DNA of 64,000 nucleotides, taken from NCBI GenBank assembly GCA_963753685.1, contig CAVWDE010000006.1, positions 62,001 through 126,000 on the forward strand, read 5' to 3'. Shown here in pieces: positions 34,971 to 43,614 of the stretch (its first letter is position 1; each line of letters starts with the position of its first letter). This DNA comes from DATAOG01 sp963753685. GTDB taxonomy: Bacteria; Pseudomonadota; Alphaproteobacteria; Geminicoccales; Geminicoccaceae. The position numbers and the translations under genes are program-made. The notes under the pieces were generated by a model. It did no database searches. It worked only from the letters and a program-made list of their open reading frames with translations, and was not told the DNA's origin.

Positions 34971-35171
34971 CCCGGCCGGCGCGCCCTGGAGCGCATCCCT
35001 GGCGCAAAGATCCGGCCGCCTGACCCTGCGAGGACCCGCCCGCGGGGAGCGCTTTCGCGTGGGTTGAGCCGCAGAGTCGACCTTGAGTCGGTCCCAAGAG
35101 AGAGCCGAGAAGCGTCGAGCCCGCGACTCTCTGCCTCTGGTATTTCGGCCGAACGATGCTATGTTGGGGCC

Positions 35172-35504
35172 ATGCTTGGGCGCGGGCTGTTCGTTCTCGT
35201 CTGCCTGGTCATCGCGGCGGGTGTGGCGTTGCCATTGTGCCCGTCGGAGATGGCGAGGCCGGCCATCGCAGCTGCGGACGGCGGATTGCTGCTCGCCGAC
35301 GCTCCGGCTGCGGGTTGCGCCCAGTGCACGCATCAAGCCAACAGCGGCGCCGCCTGTCGGGTCACCCGCCATCCCCTGCCAACGGTATCGACCCCGCCCG
35401 GCGCCTGCCTCAGCCTGACCGTCTATCTGGTGGTCCGGCCGGCGCTGCCGGGAACCCGGACCTCCGATCTGGGTCTGCTGCGTCTGCGACTCTCGACCAT
35501 CTGA
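35172..35504 (+). CDS. Small secreted or membrane-anchored protein, unknown
   Basis: A 110-residue predicted protein with a hydrophobic signal sequence (LGRGLFVLVCLVIAAGVALP) and several Cys residues afterwards (LCPSEMARP, GCAQCTHQANSGAACRV, GACLSLTV). No family recognised. An AT-richer stretch precedes it (CGATGCTATG, near 35150). The signal peptide and periodic Cys suggest a real exported protein, but the reading frame could be fortuitous in this GC-rich DNA. Confidence 0.4.
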   Translation: MLGRGLFVLVCLVIAAGVALPLCPSEMARPAIAAADGGLLLADAPAAGCAQCTHQANSGAACRVTRHPLPTVSTPPGACLSLTVYLVVRPALPGTRTSDLGLLRLRLSTI

Positions 35505-35614
35505 CCGCGTTCTGCGACCTGGCCGAGTGACGGGTGCCCGTCGCCGGGCCGGGTTTGACCGCGGCCGGCGCCGGTTGCATGATGGTCGTGGGGTCGGCCA
35601 ACGGGACGTCAGCC

Positions 35615-37102
35615 ATGCGCATGCCAGAGCCCGATGCCGGCGCGCTCGCCAAGCGGGACGCGATCGTGAGCGACCTCAGGGCGATCGTGCCAGGCGAGGG
35701 CGTGATCGCCGGCGCGGACGAGCTTCGCGCCTATGAATGCGACGGCCTCTCGGCCTATCGCGCCCTGCCGATGGCGGTGGTCCTGCCCGCGACGACGCAG
35801 CAGGTTTCCGACGTCCTGCGCCTGTGCGAGCGGGAAAAGATCAAGGTCGTGCCGCGCGGCGCCGGCACCTCGCTCTCGGGCGGCGCGTTGCCGCTGACCG
35901 ACGGCATCGTGCTGGGCCTGGGCAAGTTCAATCGGATCCTCGAGGTCGACCTCGAGAACCGCTGCGTGGTCGCCCAGCCGGGCGTGACCAACCTCGGCAT
36001 CACGGCTGCGGTCGAGCACGCGGGCTTCTACTACGCCCCCGATCCCTCCTCGCAGATCGCCTGCAGCATCGGCGGCAACGTCGCCGAGAACTCGGGCGGC
36101 GTGCACTGCCTGAAATACGGCCTCACCACCAACAACCTGCTCGGCCTCGAGCTGGTGCTGCCGAACGGCGACGTTTTGCGCCTCGGCGGCAAGCATCTGG
36201 ATGCCGAGGCCTACGATCTGCTCGGCCTGATGACCGGCTCGGAAGGGCTGCTCGGCGTGGTCACCGAGGTCACCGTCCGCATCCTGAAGAAGCCCGAGAC
36301 CGCGCGCGCGCTGCTGATCGGGTTTCCGACCAACGAGCAGGCGGGCGACTGCGTCGCCGCGATCATCGGCGCCGGCATCATCCCGGGCGGGCTCGAGATG
36401 ATGGACAAGCCCGCGATCCACGCCGCCGAGGACTTCTGCCACGCGGGCTACCCGCTCGACGTCGAGGGCCTGCTGATCTGCGAGCTCGACGGCCCCGCGG
36501 CCGAGGTCGAGCATCTGATCGGCGTGGTCGGCGCGATCGCCCGCCAGTGCGGCGCCGCCTCGGTCCGGGCGAGCGAGGACGAGGCCGAGCGCCAGCGCTT
36601 CTGGGCCGGCCGCAAGGCGGCCTTCCCCGCCGTGGGCAAAATCTCGCCCGACTACTACTGCATGGACGGCACCATCCCGCGCCGCCAGCTGCCCCACGTC
36701 CTCCACCGCATGCGCGAGATGTCGGAGCGCTACGGCCTGCGGGTCGCCAACGTCTTCCACGCCGGCGACGGCAACCTGCACCCCCTGATCCTCTACGACG
36801 CCAACCAGCCGGGCGAACTCGAGCGCACCGAAGAATTCGGCGCCGAGATTTTGAAACTTTGCGTCGAGGTCGGCGGCGTGCTCACGGGCGAGCACGGGGT
36901 CGGTGTCGAAAAACGCGACCTGATGCCGGTGATGTTCAACGAGGATGACCTCAACCAGCAGCAGCGCGTCAAATGCGCCTTCGACCCGTCCCAGATCCTC
37001 AACCCGGGCAAAGTCTTCCCCCAACTCCACCGCTGCGCCGAACTCGGCCGCATGCACATCCACCGCGGCCAGCTGCCGTTCCCCGACCTGCCGCGCTTTT
37101 GA
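35615..37102 (+). CDS. glcD: FAD-binding oxidase, glycolate oxidase subunit GlcD-like
   Basis: A 495-residue flavoprotein of the FAD_binding_4 plus FAD-oxidase C-terminal family, which oxidises 2-hydroxy acids such as glycolate or D-lactate. FAD-binding motifs: VVLPATTQQVSDVLRLCERE, VVPRGAGTSLSGGALPLTDG, CSIGGNVAENSGGVHCLKYG and GSEGLLGVVTEVTVRILKKP. The C-terminal metal/substrate region is RVANVFHAGDGNLHPLILYD, then GGVLTGEHGVGVEKRDLM. The start at 35615 is the ATG nearest the conserved N-terminus. GlcE and GlcF do not follow, so the physiological partner is unknown. Confidence 0.92.
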   Translation: MRMPEPDAGALAKRDAIVSDLRAIVPGEGVIAGADELRAYECDGLSAYRALPMAVVLPATTQQVSDVLRLCEREKIKVVPRGAGTSLSGGALPLTDGIVLGLGKFNRILEVDLENRCVVAQPGVTNLGITAAVEHAGFYYAPDPSSQIACSIGGNVAENSGGVHCLKYGLTTNNLLGLELVLPNGDVLRLGGKHLDAEAYDLLGLMTGSEGLLGVVTEVTVRILKKPETARALLIGFPTNEQAGDCVAAIIGAGIIPGGLEMMDKPAIHAAEDFCHAGYPLDVEGLLICELDGPAAEVEHLIGVVGAIARQCGAASVRASEDEAERQRFWAGRKAAFPAVGKISPDYYCMDGTIPRRQLPHVLHRMREMSERYGLRVANVFHAGDGNLHPLILYDANQPGELERTEEFGAEILKLCVEVGGVLTGEHGVGVEKRDLMPVMFNEDDLNQQQRVKCAFDPSQILNPGKVFPQLHRCAELGRMHIHRGQLPFPDLPRF

Positions 37103-37180
37103 AAGCCTGCGCGGAGCACCCGCGTGCCTTCGTCCCCACCCCTGTGCTAAGCACGATGACCCCGCTCGAAGGAGCCGGCG

Positions 37181-37351
37181 ATGCCCCTCCTCGCCTTCCT
37201 CATCCTGGTGATCCTGATCGCCCAGGTCGGCTTCTGGAAGACCTTCAGCGCCATCCTCGGTGGCGTCCTGATGCTGGTCCTGTTCGTGATCCTCGCGATC
37301 CTCTTCCTGGCACTGACCGGCCGGCTGATCATCCGGCGCCTGCGAGACTGA
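37181..37351 (+). CDS. 56-residue membrane protein of unknown function
   Basis: A small ORF with ATG at 37181 preceded by GAAGGAG. It reads MPLLAFLILVILIAQVGFWK, a short TFSAILGG hinge, then LMLVLFVILAILFLALTGRL and a basic end IIRRLRD. Two membrane helices and a positive C-terminus make it a convincing small membrane protein. It lies between the glcD-like gene and the convergent cNMP-binding gene. No function can be proposed. Confidence 0.6.
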   Translation: MPLLAFLILVILIAQVGFWKTFSAILGGVLMLVLFVILAILFLALTGRLIIRRLRD

Positions 37352-37435
37352 CCCGGCACGGAGACACATCGCTTTCCGTTCGACCGTGTCGGCTTGGCGA
37401 CAGCTCGCCGAAGGCATCGAGCGGGTCGTCGGCCA

Positions 37436-38044
37436 TCAACCGGTTCGGCGGTGCGCCCACTCGCCAACGTGGAACCAGCTCGCAAGGCCGGCCAGGCTTC
37501 GCTCGCCGGGTGTCGGGCGCAGCGGCTCGGGGCGCCGGTCGCGGGGGGTGGCGCTGACGACCAGCAGCTCGCAGTCGGTCTCGCACACGGCGGTCGCGAT
37601 GCGCGTGCGGCCCGGTCCAGCCAGGCTGAGCGCGGCGAGCGGGTCGCCTGGGCCGATCCTGCCGTCGATGTCCCGAAGACGGACCCGGCCCTGCAGGACG
37701 TAGTACAGATCGTGCGCGAAATCGCCCTTGTGGAAGAGGATGTCGCCGCGGGCGAACCGGCGCGTGGCGATCACCGGCTGGAGCCACGCGAGGGACGGCT
37801 CGACCGGCGCCGCGCGCTGCCGGCGGCGCGCCCGCCGCTGGCATTCGCGCAGGCGGTAGATGTTCATGGGCAAAAGCAGCCCGTGGAGCACCCAGACGGG
37901 GGTCAGACCCAGCGACAGGCCATAGGCGATGAAGGCGAAATTGCTGCCGATCGCGACCATGCGCATCGGCACCATGGACCGCATGCCGAAGGTCAGGAGG
38001 ACCAGCCCGACTGCCAAGTAGCCAAGAACCCCCGGCAAGATCAT
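37436..38044 (-). CDS. Three-helix membrane protein with cyclic-nucleotide-binding-like domain (Popeye-like)
   Basis: A 202-residue protein. Residues 1-65 form three membrane helices (LGYLAVGLVLLTFGM, VAIGSNFAFIAYGLSLGL, WVLHGLLLPMNIYRL). The rest is a cNMP-binding-like beta-roll: RRFARGDILFHKGDFAHDLY, YVLQGRVRLRDIDGRIGPGD, RIATAVCETDCELLVVS. The phosphate-binding cassette is degenerate (no clear FGE, but an Arg-x-Ala-Thr-Ala core remains), so ligand binding is uncertain. The architecture, three helices plus a C-terminal cNMP fold, is that of Popeye-domain proteins. The start is 5 bp after the stop of the TIR-like membrane gene, so they form one operon. Confidence 0.75.
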   Translation of the reverse strand: MILPGVLGYLAVGLVLLTFGMRSMVPMRMVAIGSNFAFIAYGLSLGLTPVWVLHGLLLPMNIYRLRECQRRARRRQRAAPVEPSLAWLQPVIATRRFARGDILFHKGDFAHDLYYVLQGRVRLRDIDGRIGPGDPLAALSLAGPGRTRIATAVCETDCELLVVSATPRDRRPEPLRPTPGERSLAGLASWFHVGEWAHRRTG

Positions 38045-38049
38045 GAGCC

Positions 38050-39915
38050 TTATCTCCGCAGCGTGCGGGTCGCGAGGCCAGCCGGGCGAGCGCGCGCAGA
38101 AACGGCGTCGCGGGGCCAGGATGTCGCCAGTGCTTGATGGTTCGGGATAGGATGCGGGCTTCCGCCCGCCGCCGGGATCAGGCCCGCCGGGCCGACCAGG
38201 CCACCCTGGGGGCCGGGCTGCATGGTCGCAGCGGCGCTCGCGCCGGCCGCGAGGATCCGGTCGCCGAGGTCGAGCAGGCGGCGGACGGCGGCGGCAGGAT
38301 CGCCTTCGACCGGCAGGAGCCGGAGCCTCGCCACCTGGGGCCGCGCGTTCGGCGAACTGGCGCGCATCTGTTGCCAGAGCCCGCGCAGGGTCTGGCGCAG
38401 CGGGTCGAAATCGCTGCGGCCGCCGATCAGGAGGATCAGCCGGTCGATCGGGACGCTGTCGATCAACGCCTGCAGCTCGAAGATGCAGCCCCGGTTCTGG
38501 TCCGAGAAGCCGCGCAGGTCCATGACCACGAGGTCGCAGGCAGCCATCAGGCGCGCGACCGCCGGTTGCCAGCTGCCGGCATCGCAGAAGAATTCGTTGA
38601 CCCGGAAGCGGCCATCGGGATCGGGTGCCTGGTCGAGCTCGGCCAGGCGGCGCTCGAGGTCGGCCGGCCCATGGATGAAGTTGCGGGCCAGGCGGCCGGA
38701 CAGAAAACCCAGGAATTCGTGCGGCTCGAGGGTGGTGGTGGCAAGGTCGGTGCCGGCGATCAGCTGCAGGCTGCCCCGGTAGCGCCAGCGGGCGCCGAGC
38801 AGGTCGAACAGACGCTCGCTCTGCCGTTGCGCGCCGAACACGCGCAGCAGGAGCAGGCGCGCAGGCGGTCGGGCGAGGGCGGCCCGATGCAGGGGCTTCA
38901 GGCCCAGGGTGACGACCAGCCGGTAGGCGGCGAAGGCGAGCAGGCCCGCCCAGCCGAGCGCGCCCCGCTCGGATGCGAGCGCGCTGCACTCGATCAGGCT
39001 CATCAGCAGCCAGACGGCATCGAAGGTGATCATCTGATCGCTGATGCGCTTGGCCTCGTAGCGCCGGCGCAGCCAGGCGGCAGCCCACCAGCCGGGCAGC
39101 AGGAAGAGGACGAAGCCCACGGCCTGGACGGCGAAGAACACCGCGGCGATGCCGATGCCGGTCGCAAGCGAGAGCTCGACCATGAGGCGCTGCACGGTCT
39201 CCAGATACATCGCGAGATAGGCCGCTTGCGCGCCTGCGACCGCGATCAGCATCATGACCAGGAGCAGGGGGCCGATGCTCCGGATCCGGCGGTTCAAAAA
39301 GACCAGCAGGAAGACCCCGGGCGCGGCCGTGATCAGCCAGAGGAAGAGCGGCTGCACGAGCGCCGGCAGGGTGATGCCGCCGGCCGCGAGCGGCTGGACG
39401 CCGCTGGATGTGATGCCCAGGCCGAGCAGGGCGAGGACCAGGAAATAGAGGGCGATGGTCGCGACCTGCCAGCGGCGATCCGGGCCCCAGGCGAGGTTGA
39501 GGACCAGGACCACGGGCCAGGCGTGCGCCCAGAACACGATCCCGGTGCGCCAGGGGTAGAACTCGAGGCCCGCGAACAGGAACAGAAGGACGGTCGCGAC
39601 CGCTGCGTGCACGAGGCCCGCGCCGGCGTAGACCGCGGCCGCACCCGCGAACCGGCGGCGCGCCGACGACGACAAAGCGCCCGCGCGGATGCCGGCGGCG
39701 GTGCATGACTCCTCGATCTGGAGCTCGAGCGGCGGCGGCGCTGCCGCCCGCGGTCCCAGGGGTGGCGGTTCGGCCGGCGGCCCGCCGGACGCGCGCATCG
39801 CCCGATCGACCGCGCGGCGATAGAACCGGATCAGGACGACGCCGAGGGCCAGCGTGATGCCGCCCGCGACCAGCAGCATGAACGTGAATGCGCCCTGGGA
39901 GAGCGCCGCGCTCAT
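38050..39915 (-). CDS. Polytopic membrane protein with TIR-like C-terminal domain
   Basis: A 621-residue protein. Residues 10-30 and about 90-345 contain roughly nine membrane helices (VLLFLFAGLEFYPW, IALYFLVLALLGLGIT, LLLVMMLIAVAGAQAAYLAM). The soluble domain (about 350-560) starts with a strand LLLLRVFGAQRQSERLFDLL. It continues with LQLIAGTDLATTTLEPHEFL and FRVNEFFCDAGSWQPAVARL, then CDLVVMDLRGFSDQNRGCIF-EL and LILLIGG. The strand-helix order and the S...C..EL motif (Glu480) resemble TIR domains, where this Glu can be catalytic for NADase activity. The TIR assignment is inference. The operon partner encodes the Popeye-like protein. The C-terminal 60 residues are low-complexity. Confidence 0.65.
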   Translation of the reverse strand: MSAALSQGAFTFMLLVAGGITLALGVVLIRFYRRAVDRAMRASGGPPAEPPPLGPRAAAPPPLELQIEESCTAAGIRAGALSSSARRRFAGAAAVYAGAGLVHAAVATVLLFLFAGLEFYPWRTGIVFWAHAWPVVLVLNLAWGPDRRWQVATIALYFLVLALLGLGITSSGVQPLAAGGITLPALVQPLFLWLITAAPGVFLLVFLNRRIRSIGPLLLVMMLIAVAGAQAAYLAMYLETVQRLMVELSLATGIGIAAVFFAVQAVGFVLFLLPGWWAAAWLRRRYEAKRISDQMITFDAVWLLMSLIECSALASERGALGWAGLLAFAAYRLVVTLGLKPLHRAALARPPARLLLLRVFGAQRQSERLFDLLGARWRYRGSLQLIAGTDLATTTLEPHEFLGFLSGRLARNFIHGPADLERRLAELDQAPDPDGRFRVNEFFCDAGSWQPAVARLMAACDLVVMDLRGFSDQNRGCIFELQALIDSVPIDRLILLIGGRSDFDPLRQTLRGLWQQMRASSPNARPQVARLRLLPVEGDPAAAVRRLLDLGDRILAAGASAAATMQPGPQGGLVGPAGLIPAAGGSPHPIPNHQALATSWPRDAVSARARPAGLATRTLRR

Positions 39916-40075
39916 CGATCGGCCCTGCGCACCGGCATCGACGGGCTCCGCCTGGCGGTGGTGACCCTTCGACCCTAGCCGGCCCCGCCTCGGCGCGCTG
40001 TGAAGCGCCTCACAGAGACCGACGCCGGGCCGCGGCCAAGCTCGCAGCGGTCGTCCGGCCTGCCCGCGCTGCGGG

Positions 40076-42409
40076 CTACTCCGCCGCCTGGACGATCCGT
40101 TCCGGCTCGTCCTGGATCGCGTCGTAGGCCGCCAACGCTGCGAGGTTGATCATCTCGGAGACCGAGGCGTTCATCGACAGGATCTGGACCGGCCTAGAGA
40201 GGCCGAGCAGGAGCGGGCCGATCACCATGCCGCCGCCCAGCTGCTTGAGCAGACGCGAGCTGATGCTGGCGGTGTGCAGCGCCGGCATGATCAGGACGTT
40301 CGCGGGCTCGGACAAGCGGCAGAAGGGATAGAGGGCGAGCAGCTCGGGGTCGAGGGCGACGTCGGCCGACATCTCGCCGTCGTACTCGAAATCGACCTGG
40401 CGCCGGTCGAGCTCCTCGACCGCCTCCTGGACGCGCAGCGCTTTCTCGATCCGGCGGCTGCCGAAGGTCGAGAACGAAAGGAGGGCGACCCGCGGCGTGA
40501 AGCCCATGCGGCGGGCGGCGTGCGCGGTCTGGATCGCGATGTCGGCGAGCTCGGACGGTGTGGGCAGCTCATGCACGGTGGTATCCGCGATGAACACGGT
40601 GCGGCCGCGCGCCACCATCATGGTAAAGCCGAGCAGGCGCTCGCCGGGCTTGGGGTCGATCACCCGGCGGATGTCCCGCAACACACTGATGTAGTTGCGG
40701 GTCAGGCCGGTGACCATGGCATCCGCGTCACCCTCGGCGACCATGCAGGCGCCGAACACGTTGCGGTCCTGGTTGACCAGACGCTGACAGTCGCGGAACA
40801 GGAGGCCGCTGCGCTGGCTGCGCGCGTAGAGGAGCTCGGCGTAGGCGCGGTTCTTGGTCGAGAGCCTGGCGTTGTGGATCTCCAGGCAGCCCTCCGGAAG
40901 GTTGAGGCCGATGTTGTGGGCGGTCTCGTGGATCCGCTCCTCGCGGCCGATCAGAACCGGGGTGCCGAGGCCGGCGTTGTGCCAGGCGAGGGCGGCGCGG
41001 ATGGTCTTCTCCTCCTCGCCCTCGGCGAACACCACGCGCTTGGGATGGGCGCGCACCCGGTCGATGATCAGCTGCATGCGGCTGGCCGTGGGGTCGAGAC
41101 GGGCGCGCAGCCGGTCGCAGTACTGCTCGCGGTCGCCGATCGGCACGCGGGCGACAGCACTGCTCATCGCGGCCTGGGCGACCGCCGAGGGCACGGCCAC
41201 GATCAGGCGCGGGTCGAACGGCGTCGGGATCAGGTAGTTGGGGCCGTAGCGCAGCCGGCGGCCGCGATAGGCGGCGCTGACCTCGTCCGGCACGTCCTCG
41301 CGGGCGAGAGCTGCGATCGCATAGGCGGCGGCGATCTTCATCGCGTCGTTGATCGTGGTCGCGCGCACGTCCAGGGCACCCCGGAAGATGTATGGAAAAC
41401 CCAGGACGTTGTTGACCTGGTTCGAATAGTCGGAGCGGCCGGTGGCGATGATTGCGTCCGGGCGGACCTCCTTAAGCGCCTCGGGCATGATCTCCGGGTC
41501 GGGGTTGGCCATCGCGAACACGATCGGCTGCTTGGCCATGCCCTTGGTCATCTCGGGGCTGAGCGCACCCTTGGCCGAGAGGCCGAAGAACACGTCGGCG
41601 CCGACCAGCGCCTCGGCGAGGGTGCGGGCATCGGTGTCGACCGCGTGCCCGGACTTCCACTGGTTCATGCCGGCCGCGCGGCCGCGCCAGACGACGCCCT
41701 GGGTATCGCAGAGGATCGCGTGGTCGTGCGGCAGGCCCATGGCCTTCAGGAGCTCGATGCAGGCGATCGCGGCGGCGCCGGCGCCGTTGACCACCAGCTT
41801 GACGTCGCGCAGCGAGCGGCCGGTGACGTCGAGCGCGTTGATCAGCCCCGCGGCCGCGATGATCGCGGTGCCGTGCTGGTCGTCGTGGAAGACGGGGATG
41901 TCCATCGCCTCGCGCAGGCGCTGCTCGATGATGAAGCAGCCTGGCGCCTTGATGTCCTCGAGGTTGATGCCGCCGAAGGTCGGCGCCAGCAGGCGCACGC
42001 AATTGACGAACTCATCGACGTCCTCGGTGTCGACCTCGAGGTCGATCGCGTCGATGTCGGCGAACCGCTTGAACAGGACCGACTTGCCCTCCATCACCGG
42101 CTTGGCGCCGAGCGCGCCGAGGTTGCCGAGGCCGAGCACCGCCGTGCCGTTCGAGATCACCGCCACCAGGTTGCCCTTGGCGGTGTAGTCGTAGACCTTG
42201 GCCGGGTCGGCCTTGATCGCCAGGCAGGGGGCGGCCACCCCCGGCGAATAGGCGAGCGACAGGTCGCGCTGGGTGGTCAGCGGCTTGGTCGGCGTGATCT
42301 CGATCTTGCCGGGCCGGCCGCTGCGGTGCATCTCGAGCGCTTCTTCGTCGGTGATCGAGACGTAGTCGGTCTTGTCCTCGATGGCGGCGCTCTCGTACGG
42401 GCTGCTCAC
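40076..42409 (-). CDS. maeB: NADP-dependent malic enzyme with phosphotransacetylase-like domain
   Basis: Converts malate to pyruvate and CO2, reducing NADP. 777 residues, the large bacterial MaeB architecture. Malic-enzyme domain: LTTQRDLSLAYSPGVAAPCL, NGTAVLGLGNLGALGAKPVM, DIPVFHDDQHGTAIIAAAGL, VVNGAGAAAIACIELLKAMG, VFAMANPDPEIMPEALKEVR. The Pta-like domain runs from about residue 450 (RVVFAEGEEEKTIRAALAWH, GDADAMVTGLTRNYISVLRD) and is regulatory in known MaeB proteins. The GTG at 42409 is chosen as start; no better start precedes the conserved region. Transcribed away from the repeat-rich gap. Confidence 0.95.
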   Translation of the reverse strand: MSSPYESAAIEDKTDYVSITDEEALEMHRSGRPGKIEITPTKPLTTQRDLSLAYSPGVAAPCLAIKADPAKVYDYTAKGNLVAVISNGTAVLGLGNLGALGAKPVMEGKSVLFKRFADIDAIDLEVDTEDVDEFVNCVRLLAPTFGGINLEDIKAPGCFIIEQRLREAMDIPVFHDDQHGTAIIAAAGLINALDVTGRSLRDVKLVVNGAGAAAIACIELLKAMGLPHDHAILCDTQGVVWRGRAAGMNQWKSGHAVDTDARTLAEALVGADVFFGLSAKGALSPEMTKGMAKQPIVFAMANPDPEIMPEALKEVRPDAIIATGRSDYSNQVNNVLGFPYIFRGALDVRATTINDAMKIAAAYAIAALAREDVPDEVSAAYRGRRLRYGPNYLIPTPFDPRLIVAVPSAVAQAAMSSAVARVPIGDREQYCDRLRARLDPTASRMQLIIDRVRAHPKRVVFAEGEEEKTIRAALAWHNAGLGTPVLIGREERIHETAHNIGLNLPEGCLEIHNARLSTKNRAYAELLYARSQRSGLLFRDCQRLVNQDRNVFGACMVAEGDADAMVTGLTRNYISVLRDIRRVIDPKPGERLLGFTMMVARGRTVFIADTTVHELPTPSELADIAIQTAHAARRMGFTPRVALLSFSTFGSRRIEKALRVQEAVEELDRRQVDFEYDGEMSADVALDPELLALYPFCRLSEPANVLIMPALHTASISSRLLKQLGGGMVIGPLLLGLSRPVQILSMNASVSEMINLAALAAYDAIQDEPERIVQAAE

Positions 42410-42621
42410 CTCATGGTCTCCCTGACGCTCACCGGCCGCCTCCTTCGGGAGGTTCGAGCCGCGCCACCTCCGGTCGGGCGGTTGGCGCGAGCCTAGCCCC
42501 TCCGGCGCGACCTCGTCAAACACCGCCGCGTGACCAGGCGCCGATCCGGCCCGGGGCGAGCCCGATCGAACGCGGCCCACGAGCCTCGGCACGCTCCCGG
42601 ATCGGCTGCCGGCGAGCGACC

Positions 42622-42731
42622 GGAAGCTCCCGGCGGATCAAAACCTCCCGGCGGCTTCTGAAAGCTCTTGGCGGATTCTGAAAGCTCTTGGCGGATCTGA
42701 AAGCTCCCGGCGGATCTGAGAATCTCCTGGA
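42622..42731. repeat. Tandem array of about 19-20-bp units
   Basis: Between maeB and htpX, at least five consecutive units resemble AAAGCTCTTGGCGGATCTG, with variants CTCCCGGCGG and CTCTTGGCGG. Unit length varies between 19 and 20 bp, and the last copy fades out near 42731. It lies in non-coding DNA about 210 bp upstream of the malic-enzyme start. Confidence 0.8.
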
Positions 42732-42980
42732 ACGACCCTCGCCATCAGCTCTCCAATCTGGCGCCTGTCCCGATTTCTCGACGGCCATCGCGGTGGCAGA
42801 TCGCTGCATTCTGCACATTGCCGGTAGGGGGGGTCGCTTTAACTGTTCGGCAACCATGGATCGCTAAAGCCCATCGATGGTCCATGCGATCCTGGGATTC
42901 CTTCCCGCGAATTCAATCGGCGGGGCATGGAGTCCCACGGTCGCATGGACGATCGAAGGCTGGCATCTTGCGGCCAATCG

Positions 42981-42995
42981 TTAACGAAACGTTAG
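42981..42995. promoter_or_regulatory. CtrA-box-like sequence
   Basis: TTAACGAAACGTTAG equals TTAA-N7-TTAA with one mismatch, the consensus for the alphaproteobacterial cell-cycle regulator CtrA. It sits in the non-coding gap about 630 bp before htpX, inside a small inverted repeat (TAACG/CGTTA). The match could be chance. Confidence 0.2.
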
Positions 42996-43121
42996 CGGCC
43001 CGGGGATCGTGTTTCGTGGGGCTGATCATTTGGATCCGCGCCGCGGCACCGTTTGGGGCAGTGCAGTGATGCTGGACGCCCTCTCGTCCGCCACGCGAGG
43101 GGTGTTTGCTCGCCCGCCCGT

Positions 43122-43454
43122 CGATGAGTGGCATCAATGTGCGCTCGGGCGGGCGCGATCTGCCGTCGGCTCCGCCGCCCCTGCCCGCCAGTCGATGAGC
43201 CGGATCAGTGCGTGCCCGGGCGGCGCAATCTGCCGGCGGCTCAGCCGCCCTGCCCAGCAGCCGACGAGTCGGATCGTGGCATGCCCGGGCGGCGTGATCC
43301 GCCGTCGGCTGGCCGCCCTGCCCGTCAGTCGACGAGTCGGATCGTGGCCGTGCCCCGGGCGGCGTGATCCGCCGTCGGCTGGCCGCCCCTGCCCGTCAGT
43401 CGACGAGTCGGATCATGGCGTGCTTCGGCGATCCGCCGTCGGCTGGGCCGCGAC
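43122..43454. repeat. Minisatellite: four and three-quarter copies of a 68-71-bp unit
   Basis: Copies begin at 43122, 43193, 43262, 43330 and 43401, each with CGA(C/T)GAG followed by TCGGATCGTGGC-like sequence, then GCCCGGGCGGCGTGATCC and GCCGTCGGCTGGCCGCC. Lengths are 71, 69, 68 and 71 bp, with a truncated fifth copy of 54 bp. Copies differ by substitutions and small indels. There are no spacers and no cas genes, so this is not CRISPR. It ends about 160 bp before htpX. Confidence 0.85.
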
Positions 43455-43614
43455 AGGGCGTCGAGCTTGGCGCTCGGACCGGCAACGAACACCGCCGGGA
43501 TTGCGCCCGTAGTCTCCCCTGGCAGCGGGGAGCGCCGGTGCCGGGGGCCTGCGAGCTTGACCGCGTACAGGCGCCGCCTACCTAAGCTCTGCCTTCGAGA
43601 TGCGGGGTCGAGCC

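Noticed and set aside
43122..43454. CRISPR array
   Set aside because: Repeats are contiguous and about 70 bp long, with no unique spacers and no cas genes nearby. It is a minisatellite.
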